A stretch of DNA of 32,488 nt from an uncultured Collinsella sp. (GCA_959596495.1 CAUFXK010000016.1:1-32488); one strand, 5' to 3'; positions 7,840 to 15,508 are shown, counted from the first letter of the stretch. Notes: generated by a model from the letters alone, not told the origin. Program-made: numbers and translations.

Positions 7840-8778
7840 TCATCGCTTCCCAAACAAGAGGAGAGATCTATTGAAAAGGCCCTCTTGTAGACTGCCGAAA
7901 TTCAGCCTCGAAGAGAAAGAAACCCTGCACCTAGCCATGAAAGAAGCGTCCATTTTCGATACCAACTCTCCAAGAGCACGCTCTGGAGGAAGAATGCAGT
8001 CGGAATAAGTTGAAAGAAGTCCAGTAACTTGCTTTGCAAGAGTAATCTCTCGCGGATGACAAAAACTATTGATTTTCTCAATCGCTTTAGATGGTAAATC
8101 AGTACTCACACCGACCACATTACGACCATGCTGGCGATATCCCATATGAGGAGAAGCATCGAAAACAATCCGATAACCCAGCAGCACGCATAGATTAGCT
8201 ATCAGCTTATCATGCATGATGACGGGATGGGGCAGCTCATGCAAGCAAACAACTTCCCAAATACGACTATCAAATACTTGCGTACATCCCATAGGTGACC
8301 CAATGCAAAGCTGGTTGAGAGGGTCGTTATCTCGATAAGATATGCACCTTTGTTGCCCATAGGTTAACCGGCCCATCTCATTACCAGCTGAATCTACAAG
8401 TCTTGAATTGCAATGATAAAGAGCCAAATTCTCCTGCTTCTTAAGCTGTTTAATCGCAGTTATCAGTTTATCGCTATCCCAAATATCATCTTGGTCGGAA
8501 AACGCATAGTAATCAGCTTCGGGAGCATTCCGCAACAACGTCAAAAACCCTAAAGCAGGTCCTAGGTTTTCTCCTGTTAACAAAGTCAGACTGCCCTCAT
8601 CTGCATAGCGCTGCAGAAGATCACGAGTACCATCAGATGACCCGTCATCACGGACAAAAAGACGTACGTCAACTTCAGCCTGCGAGAGAATGCTGTCAAT
8701 TTGTTCTGAAATAAATGGGATGCCGTTGTATGACGCCATTAATACGACGCACTTTGGCACCTTGGAATTACTCAACAT
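7840..8778 (-). CDS. Family 2 glycosyltransferase (rhamnosyltransferase-like)
   Basis: The product has 312 residues from ATG 8778 (MLSNSKVPKCVVLMASYNG). An AAGG lies about 8 nt upstream, and the longer frame upstream would overlap the previous gene. It has a clear GT-A N-terminal domain: VLMASYNGIPFISEQIDSIL, then VRDDGSSDGTRDLL, then FSDQDDIWDSDKL, where the DxD-type motif binds metal and nucleotide-sugar. A central MGCTQVFD and a later HDKLIANL region match the rhamnosyltransferase-like subgroup that uses dTDP-sugars, which would suit rmlA at the end of the operon (inference). It is AT-rich compared with neighbours. Confidence 0.88.
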   Translation of the reverse strand: MLSNSKVPKCVVLMASYNGIPFISEQIDSILSQAEVDVRLFVRDDGSSDGTRDLLQRYADEGSLTLLTGENLGPALGFLTLLRNAPEADYYAFSDQDDIWDSDKLITAIKQLKKQENLALYHCNSRLVDSAGNEMGRLTYGQQRCISYRDNDPLNQLCIGSPMGCTQVFDSRIWEVVCLHELPHPVIMHDKLIANLCVLLGYRIVFDASPHMGYRQHGRNVVGVSTDLPSKAIEKINSFCHPREITLAKQVTGLLSTYSDCILPPERALGELVSKMDASFMARCRVSFSSRLNFGSLQEGLFNRSLLLFGKR

Positions 8779-8824
8779 ATGGATTACCTTATCATTAATG
8801 CCTAAAGCAAACGCTCTCGATGTG

Positions 8825-9952
8825 TTAACCCCTGAGCAAACCCAGTGCAAGCAGTATATCCTTGACCAAGTACTTGGCGCAGTCTTTTGGCCTCGCCCTG
8901 AGAACGAGTCGGTTAACCCGTACCCCGTTACGAAAGCCGTCCATAAAGGTATTTCTTTCTATAGGCTTCGTCGAAGGACGTTGAAGCTGTTCATTGTTGG
9001 CCACAGCTAGACCAGGATCAACCGGCAAAAGCTCAAGGTCCGTCATTTCTAACAGTTCTCGACCCTTGTCTGTCTGCACAAGTGCGAGGGATATCCCGTT
9101 CGCGACCTCATCAGAAAGCTCGCTACCCCATGAATCGCCAAGCGTAATATCGGAGACACGATCACCCTTGGCGTAGCGGCAGGAGTAGCAGCCTTCCGTA
9201 TACGGTAAACCCGAGAGGAAAGCAATCGAGTAGCGATCGCGGACACCCGTCCTACCCACAGTTTCAGCTCCGCGATAGCGGAGCTGAAACTGGACTTTCT
9301 TTCGAAAGTCCAGTATCAGCTCATTAGACAGGTTGTTACCTGTCTCTTCCAAGAATCGGCTCAGGACCTTGGGGGACGGTGAACCATGACAGATAAGGTC
9401 GATGGTGTTAAGGGAATCGGCTAAACGGCTTCCAACGAAGTTACGCATCGCAGCAACCTGACAAGGAAGACCGATAAAGAGAACCCTTTGACCACCTTGC
9501 AGGGCCTCCCTAACCTCGCGGTACGCACCAAGCGGATTGCTTTTGACGTATTTGGAGCCTTGGGCCCTCCTCAAGTAATCCGCATCAGAAGTGAGGTGGA
9601 ACCGGAACTCACCGCCCTCCTGTGCACATGAACACACTAATCCATTTGACGCCACAAACGCCTCCGAGATGGCCGTAGCCAGACCCCCGGACGAAGATGA
9701 CATTCTGAGCGATGTATCTTTCGCCCACCCCTGTAGCCACTCGAGAGGACGCAACGAAGATGGGGATACCATCTGGGGACACGTTTTCTCGCACAGTCCA
9801 CATCCCACGCACCTTGTAGGATCAATACGGGCGTTATACGCCTCAATCGCATCCTCAATGGCAATCGCTCCATGTCGGCATGAATCGACGCAGGCCATAC
9901 AGCCAGCGCACATATCCTTCTTGCATACCGTCCTAGTGCCAACGTTTGACAA
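8825..9952 (-). CDS. FrhB-like iron-sulfur protein of polysaccharide locus (copy 2)
   Basis: About 375 residues. I place the start at TTG 9952 because GAGGAG lies 7 nt upstream; a TTG at 9967 is possible. Two [4Fe-4S] motifs open the protein: CAGCMACVDSCR and CVGCGLCEKTCP. The FrhB domains follow, with SSSGGLATAISEAF, GLPCQVAAMRNFVG, DLICHGSPSPKVL and SDITLGDSWGSEL. The fourth ligand Cys of the first motif is followed by Arg, not Pro. It follows directly on a pyruvyl transferase (overlap or 4-nt gap), giving the pair pyruvyl transferase plus FrhB that recurs in this operon. A redox step on a sugar or pyruvyl-like group is plausible but unproven. Inverted repeats sit at 9259-9314, in a region similar to that in copy 1. 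Confidence 0.83.
   Translation of the reverse strand: MSNVGTRTVCKKDMCAGCMACVDSCRHGAIAIEDAIEAYNARIDPTRCVGCGLCEKTCPQMVSPSSLRPLEWLQGWAKDTSLRMSSSSGGLATAISEAFVASNGLVCSCAQEGGEFRFHLTSDADYLRRAQGSKYVKSNPLGAYREVREALQGGQRVLFIGLPCQVAAMRNFVGSRLADSLNTIDLICHGSPSPKVLSRFLEETGNNLSNELILDFRKKVQFQLRYRGAETVGRTGVRDRYSIAFLSGLPYTEGCYSCRYAKGDRVSDITLGDSWGSELSDEVANGISLALVQTDKGRELLEMTDLELLPVDPGLAVANNEQLQRPSTKPIERNTFMDGFRNGVRVNRLVLRARPKDCAKYLVKDILLALGLLRG
9259..9314. repeat. Two adjoining hairpins inside FrhB-like copy 2
   Basis: Hairpin A has perfect 15-bp arms, cagtttcagctccgc (9259-9273) with its complement at 9278-9292, and a 4-nt loop. Hairpin B has 11-bp arms (9289-9299 with 9304-9314) and a 4-nt loop, sharing a few bases with A. 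A partial third copy of the first arm (cagtatcagctc) follows at 9311-9322. All is in frame in coding sequence for LILDFRKKVQFQLRYRG. Confidence 0.85.
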
Positions 9953-9956
9953 TGCC

Positions 9957-11060
9957 CTACTCCTCAATCATGCTCTTGAGCTGCGCTAGGGACTTCTCCC
10001 TCTCCGCACCCATCACATCGTTGACCCGACCAAAGTCAATCTGCTTGGATGCTAACTCGACATCATCTAGATTCTGAAGCACTCTGTCCGTGAGGTCCGT
10101 GAGTCGCAGAATACTCACGTTCCTGCTCGAGGTTCCGTTCTTGGGCAGCACTTCTACCAGCGGCGTATTGAGATTTATGGCAAAAGCCGTACCGTGGAAC
10201 GAGTCCGTGACTAGGCATGCTGCGTTGTCGACATACGAGAGAAACTCAGCAAGCGTCGGCAGCCACTTGAACTTGCCCTCGCGTGAGGCCTGGTGCAGGC
10301 TTGCGGAGATCCGTATCAGGGGCAAGCCAAGCTTTTTGGCAACCTTCACGGCGTACTGCCCCACCGTCGGGTCGCTGTGAATCTGGTAGACGAGGATGTA
10401 TTCGCCCTTCGGGGCAGGTGCCGCCATCCTTCTCCACGCCTCGCCATCAAGCAGCAGCGTGGGATCGACAACCTGTCCGGCCTCTATGCCCCACGAGGCA
10501 AGCTGCTCGCGCGCGGCATCCTCGCGTACGAACACGGCCTCATATGCTCGAAGGTCCTCGAGAAACCTGGGGCGCACGCTATCCGGGATATTCTTCTTAC
10601 CAAAGCTTGCCGCATATGAGATGCGCCTTGCGCCCTCGGGAGCAAACTCAAGCGCGTATGACAGGTCGTATGCGCCCGAGCTGATGGGACCCCACACCTG
10701 ATCGCTTCCAGTCATATAGACATCGGCCTTGGGCGGATTAGCCTTCAGCTCCTCCAGGGATGCATAGTGAGGGCTCATCTTAAGCAGCTGGGAACGCTCA
10801 CGCGCAAACCGCTTGCCCGCCACCCTTGTCTCAGGCTCCATCAGAAGTCTGTAGACAGACTTCTTCAACGGGTTCCCGTTCCAGGACGGCTTTGTCGAAA
10901 GAAGCGTCCTCACCTGCTGGGATACGTCCTCACAAGCAGGTACATAGTCCATAATCTCGAACTCATGCCCCAAGCTCTCTACCGCTCGTTGTGTCGCATA
11001 TGCCTGGAGCAGGGAGCCATAATTAGAGATTGCGTGCCTGGTTATGCAGGATACTTTCAC
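9957..11060 (-). CDS. Polysaccharide pyruvyl transferase family protein (copy 2)
   Basis: The product has 367 residues. The GTG at 11060 (VKVSCITRHAISNYGSLLQ) has GGAGG six nt upstream and is clearly better than the TTG 27 nt before it. It shows the family motifs NYGSLLQAYA at the N-terminus, YMTGSDQVWGP centrally, VDPTLLLDGEAW, and DSFHGTAFAINLNTPLV late. It has a GT-B-like fold and would use phosphoenolpyruvate as donor if it follows the characterised members. It is linked to the FrhB-like gene by overlap or near-overlap. A palindrome lies at 10843-10864. A 72-nt gap to the radical SAM gene shows nothing I can name. Confidence 0.84.
   Translation of the reverse strand: MKVSCITRHAISNYGSLLQAYATQRAVESLGHEFEIMDYVPACEDVSQQVRTLLSTKPSWNGNPLKKSVYRLLMEPETRVAGKRFARERSQLLKMSPHYASLEELKANPPKADVYMTGSDQVWGPISSGAYDLSYALEFAPEGARRISYAASFGKKNIPDSVRPRFLEDLRAYEAVFVREDAAREQLASWGIEAGQVVDPTLLLDGEAWRRMAAPAPKGEYILVYQIHSDPTVGQYAVKVAKKLGLPLIRISASLHQASREGKFKWLPTLAEFLSYVDNAACLVTDSFHGTAFAINLNTPLVEVLPKNGTSSRNVSILRLTDLTDRVLQNLDDVELASKQIDFGRVNDVMGAEREKSLAQLKSMIEE
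10843..10864. repeat. Perfect 10-bp-arm hairpin inside pyruvyl transferase copy 2
   Basis: Arms agaagtctgt (10843-10852) and acagacttct (10855-10864) flank a 2-nt gap, a near-perfect 22-bp palindrome in coding sequence. Confidence 0.7.
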
Positions 11061-11132
11061 GTGTTTCCTCCGATTGATATCGAGCAACCGCTATTTCTGA
11101 ATTTTTGCATTCGATTTTTCCACCCGGCTGCA

Positions 11133-12269
11133 CTACAGCGCCTCCTCAGTCTCGTACACGTGCGCGTCGGCTCGGCTTGCGTCGGAAAGGCCGTCGTTGA
11201 TCGCGGCGTGCATGTCGCAGGTGGAAAGAGCGTCCAGCTCCTCCTTCGTCACCTTGCCCGACTCGTAGTCGCGCACGATGGGGAGCTCGTGCATGTCGAA
11301 CTTCTTGCCGGGCTTGAGCTTGTGCGCCAGCACCCACGACGCGGGTTTCCAGATGTACTTGTGCATGGCAGGAGACACGGAGCCGATCATCCAGCAGTTG
11401 CGGTCGCAGTGGCGCACACAGCCGCGCACTTTCTCGGCCTGGGCGCTCTCCCACAGCTCATCCCAAGACTCGTCGTTAAGGTTGCCCATAACGAGCTTCT
11501 CCTTGGTGCCGTTGCAGGGCATGACGTCGCCGTAGGGGTCGATGAAGAACGTGTCGAACGCCATATCGCACGGGAGCAGGCGCTTCTGCCCATAGATGTA
11601 GTTGATGAGGCCCATGTTGAAGTACGCGCGGAACCACTTCTTGGGCTCGTTGGACTTGAGGAGCTCGTTTACCAGGTCCTCGAAGTTCTGGGCCACCATG
11701 GGACGGTCCTTGATGATGTTCTTCGCCTCGACAAAGTAGAAGCTGTTGTGCAGGCTGGCGGTGGCGAACTCCATGCCGAGCTCGTCGGAAAGCTTGTACA
11801 GCGGCACCAAGTCCGCAGCGTTGCGATCCTGCACCGTCATGCCAAAGCCCACGTCCGGGTGCTTCATTTCCACGAGCTTCTTGAGCGTCTCGTAGCCGCG
11901 GTTGAAGCCGTTCTGGAGACCGCGGATCTCATCGTTGGTCTGCTGCAGACCCTCGATGGAGATGCGGATTCCCACCTGGGGGAATTCCTCGGCAAGGGCG
12001 ATGATGCGGTCGGTGAAGAAGCCGTTGGTGGAGATGACGATGCGGTCGGACTTCTTGTACAGCTCGCGCACGATATCCGCAAGGTCGGTCCTGATGAAGG
12101 GCTCGCCACCGGTGATGTTGGTGAAGTACATGCGCGGGAGCTTCTTGATCACGTCGAGGGAGAGCTCCTCCTCCGGACGGCTGGGAGCCTTGTAGCGGTT
12201 GCACATGGTGCAGCGCGCGTTGCAGCGGTACGTTACGATTACGGTTCCGTTGAGTTTCTTCTCGGCCAT
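11133..12269 (-). CDS. Radical SAM protein with SPASM-type C-terminal cluster domain
   Basis: The product has 378 residues from ATG 12269. The radical SAM motif CNARCTMC (CxxxCxxC, residues 16-23) binds the [4Fe-4S] cluster that cleaves S-adenosylmethionine. NITGGEPFIRTDL is the GGEP strand and VISTNGFF the next conserved element. A C-terminal cysteine-rich domain, LLPCDMAFDTFFIDPYGDV then MPCNG and VRGCVRHCDRNCW, fits a SPASM auxiliary-cluster domain. Such enzymes modify peptides or small molecules. No precursor peptide gene is visible here, so a sugar or lipid-linked intermediate is possible. It lies between two sugar-transfer genes, 3 nt after the GT4 stop, and is therefore part of the operon. 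Confidence 0.85.
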   Translation of the reverse strand: MAEKKLNGTVIVTYRCNARCTMCNRYKAPSRPEEELSLDVIKKLPRMYFTNITGGEPFIRTDLADIVRELYKKSDRIVISTNGFFTDRIIALAEEFPQVGIRISIEGLQQTNDEIRGLQNGFNRGYETLKKLVEMKHPDVGFGMTVQDRNAADLVPLYKLSDELGMEFATASLHNSFYFVEAKNIIKDRPMVAQNFEDLVNELLKSNEPKKWFRAYFNMGLINYIYGQKRLLPCDMAFDTFFIDPYGDVMPCNGTKEKLVMGNLNDESWDELWESAQAEKVRGCVRHCDRNCWMIGSVSPAMHKYIWKPASWVLAHKLKPGKKFDMHELPIVRDYESGKVTKEELDALSTCDMHAAINDGLSDASRADAHVYETEEAL

Positions 12270-12272
12270 GGG

Positions 12273-13556
12273 TTAGGCCACCACCTTCCGGTCAATTAGT
12301 TCTTGATACAGGGAGACGAGATTCCGGATGTATTTCTCTTGATTACAGTTCTCTGCCACGAATGAACGGCAATGCGCGCTCATCGCGGCGTAAGCCGCAG
12401 GATCGGCGGCCACCGCCGCACCCCTACGGATTGCATCTGCGAGTCCTGCCTCATCGTGGGCTTCAGCCAGGAAGCCCGTTTCACCCTCACGTACCAGCTC
12501 GGGTATTCCGCCCATGTTCGTACCGATAACGGGCTTGCCCGCGGCGAGTGCCTCGAGAACCGCATATGGCGCGTTCTCGAGCCACTCTGACGGCGCAGCC
12601 GCCAGAGTGGCTCGATTCACAAGTCCGCGCAGGGCGTCACCGGTTTTATATCCAACCAGCTCAATCCTCGAGCTTATTTCGTTTGGCATTGCGGAAACTT
12701 TGACCTTCACAGCATCACATTCAGGGCCATCGCCTGCAATAACAAGACGCCAATCAGGGATCACCGGTGCCGCCTTCTCAAAAGCATGCACGAGCGTTAA
12801 CACGCCTTTCTCGCGAGAAAGGCGTCCCAGATACAGCATGTAGGGATCTTCATTATTTTGGTTGGCAACTTCCCGTGACATCGAATCGGGATTCAGGAAA
12901 TTCCGCATGAGGACAAGCTGACGCTCGGGAAGCCCCGCTTCAATAAACTTGTTCCGCATGAACTCACTCGGGCAGATGATGCGATCGAGACGTGAATAGG
13001 TTTTGTGCCGTTTAAGCCACTCCGCCTCAGCCACCGCTAACGCGCTTTTTGCGATCGAACCCTTTACGCACTTCTTCTTAAGGCAATTGCCAAAATGACC
13101 CCCGAGACACGAATCGCAAACGTTGCCCTCGGAATCAAGCATAAGATAGCTCGGGCAAGCAAGAATCAAGTCGTGCGAGGTATACACAACCGGCGTTGGA
13201 TGCTGCTTTAGCCAAGGAGCGTCCAAGATGGAAAACGTAATCTGCCTATGAGTGAGATTAAGATGGATTACATCGGGCTGGAATTCACGGCACAGCGCAT
13301 CGAACTTCTCGCGCGCCTCTTTGGAATACACAAGTGCCTGCGCGGCCTTCGCCTTATCGACAATAGAGCTCGGTCCGTTATAGTCGCGATTCGTTACAAA
13401 GTAACGCGACCACTCAGTCGGCTCATTACGCTCATCCTCCATGCTGAAGAAGGCAACTTCATGCCCAAGAGCGCGAAGACCATCGGCAAGAGCAAAGTAG
13501 TACGTCTCGCTTCCACCCTTGCGCCAATGAAACTTATTTACAAGAAGGATCTTCAT
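12273..13556 (-). CDS. Family 4 glycosyltransferase (copy B)
   Basis: The product has 427 residues, starting MKILLVNKFHWRKGGSETYYF, the acceptor-side opening of GT4 enzymes. The donor side has LYLGRLSREKGVLTLVHAFE, WRLVIAGDGPECDAV and a C-terminal PSEWLENAPYAVLEALAAGKP, carrying the E-x7-E motif that contacts the nucleotide-sugar. The N-terminal half carries HDLILACPSYLML followed by a Cys group (NVCDSCLGGHFGNCLKKKC), like the enzyme at 6561-7838. Its ATG overlaps the preceding GT4 stop by one base (TAATG). Two strong palindromes, 12578-12614 and 12802-12825, lie within it. Donor sugar unknown. Confidence 0.9.
   Translation of the reverse strand: MKILLVNKFHWRKGGSETYYFALADGLRALGHEVAFFSMEDERNEPTEWSRYFVTNRDYNGPSSIVDKAKAAQALVYSKEAREKFDALCREFQPDVIHLNLTHRQITFSILDAPWLKQHPTPVVYTSHDLILACPSYLMLDSEGNVCDSCLGGHFGNCLKKKCVKGSIAKSALAVAEAEWLKRHKTYSRLDRIICPSEFMRNKFIEAGLPERQLVLMRNFLNPDSMSREVANQNNEDPYMLYLGRLSREKGVLTLVHAFEKAAPVIPDWRLVIAGDGPECDAVKVKVSAMPNEISSRIELVGYKTGDALRGLVNRATLAAAPSEWLENAPYAVLEALAAGKPVIGTNMGGIPELVREGETGFLAEAHDEAGLADAIRRGAAVAADPAAYAAMSAHCRSFVAENCNQEKYIRNLVSLYQELIDRKVVA
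12578..12614. repeat. Long hairpin inside GT4 copy B
   Basis: Perfect 12-bp arms cgagccactctg (12578-12589) and cagagtggctcg (12603-12614) continue, after one mismatch, into cggc/gccg around a 3-nt loop, giving a stem of about 17 positions. It is in coding sequence for the donor-site region. Confidence 0.8.
12802..12825. repeat. Perfect 24-bp palindrome inside GT4 copy B
   Basis: The sequence acgcctttctcg (12802-12813) is followed at once by its exact complement (12814-12825), with no loop. It is in frame and codes for the LGRLSREKGVL stretch of the donor-binding domain. Confidence 0.85.
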
Positions 13557-14659
13557 TACGCAACACCCTCATACAAAGCAAGCGTCCTTTGGACGACGCT
13601 GTTCCAGTCATAGCCATTAATCGCGCGGTCACGTGCCATGGCGCCCAGCCTCTCCGCTTGGGCAGAATCCGCTATCAGGCCTTCAAGCACGTCGCGCAGC
13701 GCCCCCGCGTCTCCGTGTGGGAACGTGAGCCCGCAACCCTGCAGAACATCCGCGCACTCGGGAATATCCGAGGTAACGCATGCCGCACCGTGAGACATGG
13801 CCTCCAGCAAGCTCATGGGCAGGCCCTCAACGTCGGAGGGGAGCGCGTAGCAATACGCGTTGGAGTACAGCTCGGAGAGCAGGTTGCCCTCAACGTGGCC
13901 GGTAAAGAGCGCGCGGGGGTCGGACGCGGCAGCCTCTTTGAGCGCCACGGCGTAGTCGTCCGTATCGGAGGAGTCGCCCGCGATAACCAGGCGCTTATCC
14001 GTCTTTACCTGCTTATACGCCTCCACCAACAGTTCCGGTCGCTTCTCGGGCACAATGCGACCGAGGTAGAGGACATAGGAGCCCTGGGTGAGCCCCAAGC
14101 GCTCGGAGATCTCCTTCGCGGGAAGATCCGCCTCGGGAGTGATGCCGTTGGGAATGAGCGTAGCCTCGCGGCCGTAAGCCTCCTTGAAGTACTCCTGATT
14201 GCCCCGGGAAAGCACGATGAGCGCATCCGCGCACTTGGCCGCCGTCGCCTCGCCGAACTTGATGTACTTGGAAGCCAAGCCGCCCCATTTTGCACGCTGC
14301 CAGTCCAGGCCGTGGATCGTTGCCACGGTCCTGATGTCCGCGGAACGCGCAAAACGAAGGGGGACACACGGCCCCTCTGCGTGATAGTGAATTACGTCTG
14401 CCCCGTCTTTGATGGCGGCCCTTGTTGCGGCAAAGCTGCTCGTGAGCGCAGAGAGCCCCTTGATGTCCAGAGCCTTTACGGGAACGATGCGGTAGCCATC
14501 CTTCTCGTAGGGCTCGGAAGGAGCTCCTTCGCCCATACGGTCGTAGCAGGTTACTTGGTGACCAAGGTCTGCCATACGGCGAGCAAGCTCGCCTACCACC
14601 ACTTCTACGCCGCCCTCGCGCGAACCCGTTCTCTTTTGGCCTATCATGGCGATGCGCAT
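13556..14659 (-). CDS. Family 4 glycosyltransferase (copy A)
   Basis: The product has 367 residues from ATG 14659 (MRIAMIGQKRTG), one base after the stop of the sugar-phosphate transferase; a GTG 12 nt upstream is an alternative. The N-terminal GGVEVVVGELARRMADLGH glycine-rich acceptor loop and HYHAEGPCVPLRFA are typical GT4. Donor-side motifs are YVLYLGRIVPEKRPELLVEA, RLVIAGDSSDTDDY and PSDVEGLPMSLLEAMSHG (E-x7-E). Its position directly after the initiating transferase makes it a candidate for the second sugar of the repeat unit. Translation is coupled to the next GT4 by a TAATG overlap. Confidence 0.9.
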   Translation of the reverse strand: MRIAMIGQKRTGSREGGVEVVVGELARRMADLGHQVTCYDRMGEGAPSEPYEKDGYRIVPVKALDIKGLSALTSSFAATRAAIKDGADVIHYHAEGPCVPLRFARSADIRTVATIHGLDWQRAKWGGLASKYIKFGEATAAKCADALIVLSRGNQEYFKEAYGREATLIPNGITPEADLPAKEISERLGLTQGSYVLYLGRIVPEKRPELLVEAYKQVKTDKRLVIAGDSSDTDDYAVALKEAAASDPRALFTGHVEGNLLSELYSNAYCYALPSDVEGLPMSLLEAMSHGAACVTSDIPECADVLQGCGLTFPHGDAGALRDVLEGLIADSAQAERLGAMARDRAINGYDWNSVVQRTLALYEGVA

Positions 14660-14660
14660 G

Positions 14661-15443
14661 CTACACGGCACCTTCCCCAGAGAACATCGTCTTCAGCGTG
14701 CCGAATATCAACCGCAGGTCCTGGCGCAGGCTGCGATTCTCTATATAGCGAAGATCCAGCTCAACCATTTCTTTGAAGCCCAGGTAGCTGCGGCCCATTA
14801 CCTGCCAAGGACCGCTGCAGCCGGGTTTTACCGCCAGGCGCTTCATGTCGTGCTCGCTGTACAGGGCAACCTCGCGCGGCAGGCCGGGGCGCGGGCCAAT
14901 GAGGTTCATTTGGCCCAAGAACACGTTGATGAGCTGGGGCAGCTCGTCGATGCTGTGCTTGCGAATGAAGTTACCCACACCGGGAATAATGCGCGGGTCG
15001 TGCTTCATTTTAAACATGGGGCCAGTGGCCTCGTTTTGGGCCTGCAAGTCCTTGAGCATTTGGTCTGCGTTGGGAACCATGCTGCGGAACTTGTAGATCT
15101 TAAACAGGTAGAACGTGCCGTCTTTGCGCACGCGGCCCACGCGCCACTGTGAATATAGGGGGCTGGCGCCCGGGCTCTTTATGCAAATCACCACGCTCAG
15201 AATTACCCCGGGAATAAAGAGCAACACCAGGGCTCCGCCGGCGGCGACAATGTCCACCGTACGCTTAACAACGCGGTAGAGCCTGTGCCCAAGCTCGGGC
15301 TTCACGCCGGAGTTGGCACCGCGCAGCATCTTGTACGCTTCTTCGTTTGTAAGGTAATCCCCCGCAGCACCGGCTGCGGCAGTAACGGAATTCGCCGTGG
15401 CGGCCGTGCGCGTCTCCCGCGCGCCCTGTGCCATGGTCATCAT
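14661..15443 (-). CDS. Undecaprenyl-phosphate sugar-1-phosphate transferase (bacterial sugar transferase family)
   Basis: The product has 260 residues from ATG 15443 (MMTMAQGARETR), which has GGAG six nt upstream; the frame is open further upstream but would run into loaP. One membrane helix (VDIVAAGGALVLLFIPGVIL) precedes the catalytic domain with LFKIYKFRSMV, FIRKHSIDELPQLINVF, NLIGPRPGLPREV and KPGCSGPWQVMGRS. These are the hallmarks of the short WbaP/PglC-type enzymes, where the Asp-Glu of the DELPQ motif acts. It loads the first sugar phosphate onto undecaprenyl phosphate and so starts repeat-unit assembly. The N-terminal 50 residues are Ala/Thr-rich and nonconserved. It lies 65 nt after loaP. 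Confidence 0.93.
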   Translation of the reverse strand: MMTMAQGARETRTAATANSVTAAAGAAGDYLTNEEAYKMLRGANSGVKPELGHRLYRVVKRTVDIVAAGGALVLLFIPGVILSVVICIKSPGASPLYSQWRVGRVRKDGTFYLFKIYKFRSMVPNADQMLKDLQAQNEATGPMFKMKHDPRIIPGVGNFIRKHSIDELPQLINVFLGQMNLIGPRPGLPREVALYSEHDMKRLAVKPGCSGPWQVMGRSYLGFKEMVELDLRYIENRSLRQDLRLIFGTLKTMFSGEGAV

Positions 15444-15508
15444 CGTAGGCTCCAAGAGCCCCTCCCCTGATACTTTTTGCCTTCGGTCGTCCGCTTGCGA
15501 GCTTGCAG

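Noticed and set aside
10767..12299. A 510-residue plus-strand frame across the radical SAM gene and part of a pyruvyl transferase
   Set aside because: It spans two minus-strand genes and their gap, and has His/Val/Leu-rich shadow composition and no ribosome site.
13589..14776. A 395-residue plus-strand frame opposite the GT4 copy A
   Set aside because: Shadow; the minus strand carries the GT4 motifs.
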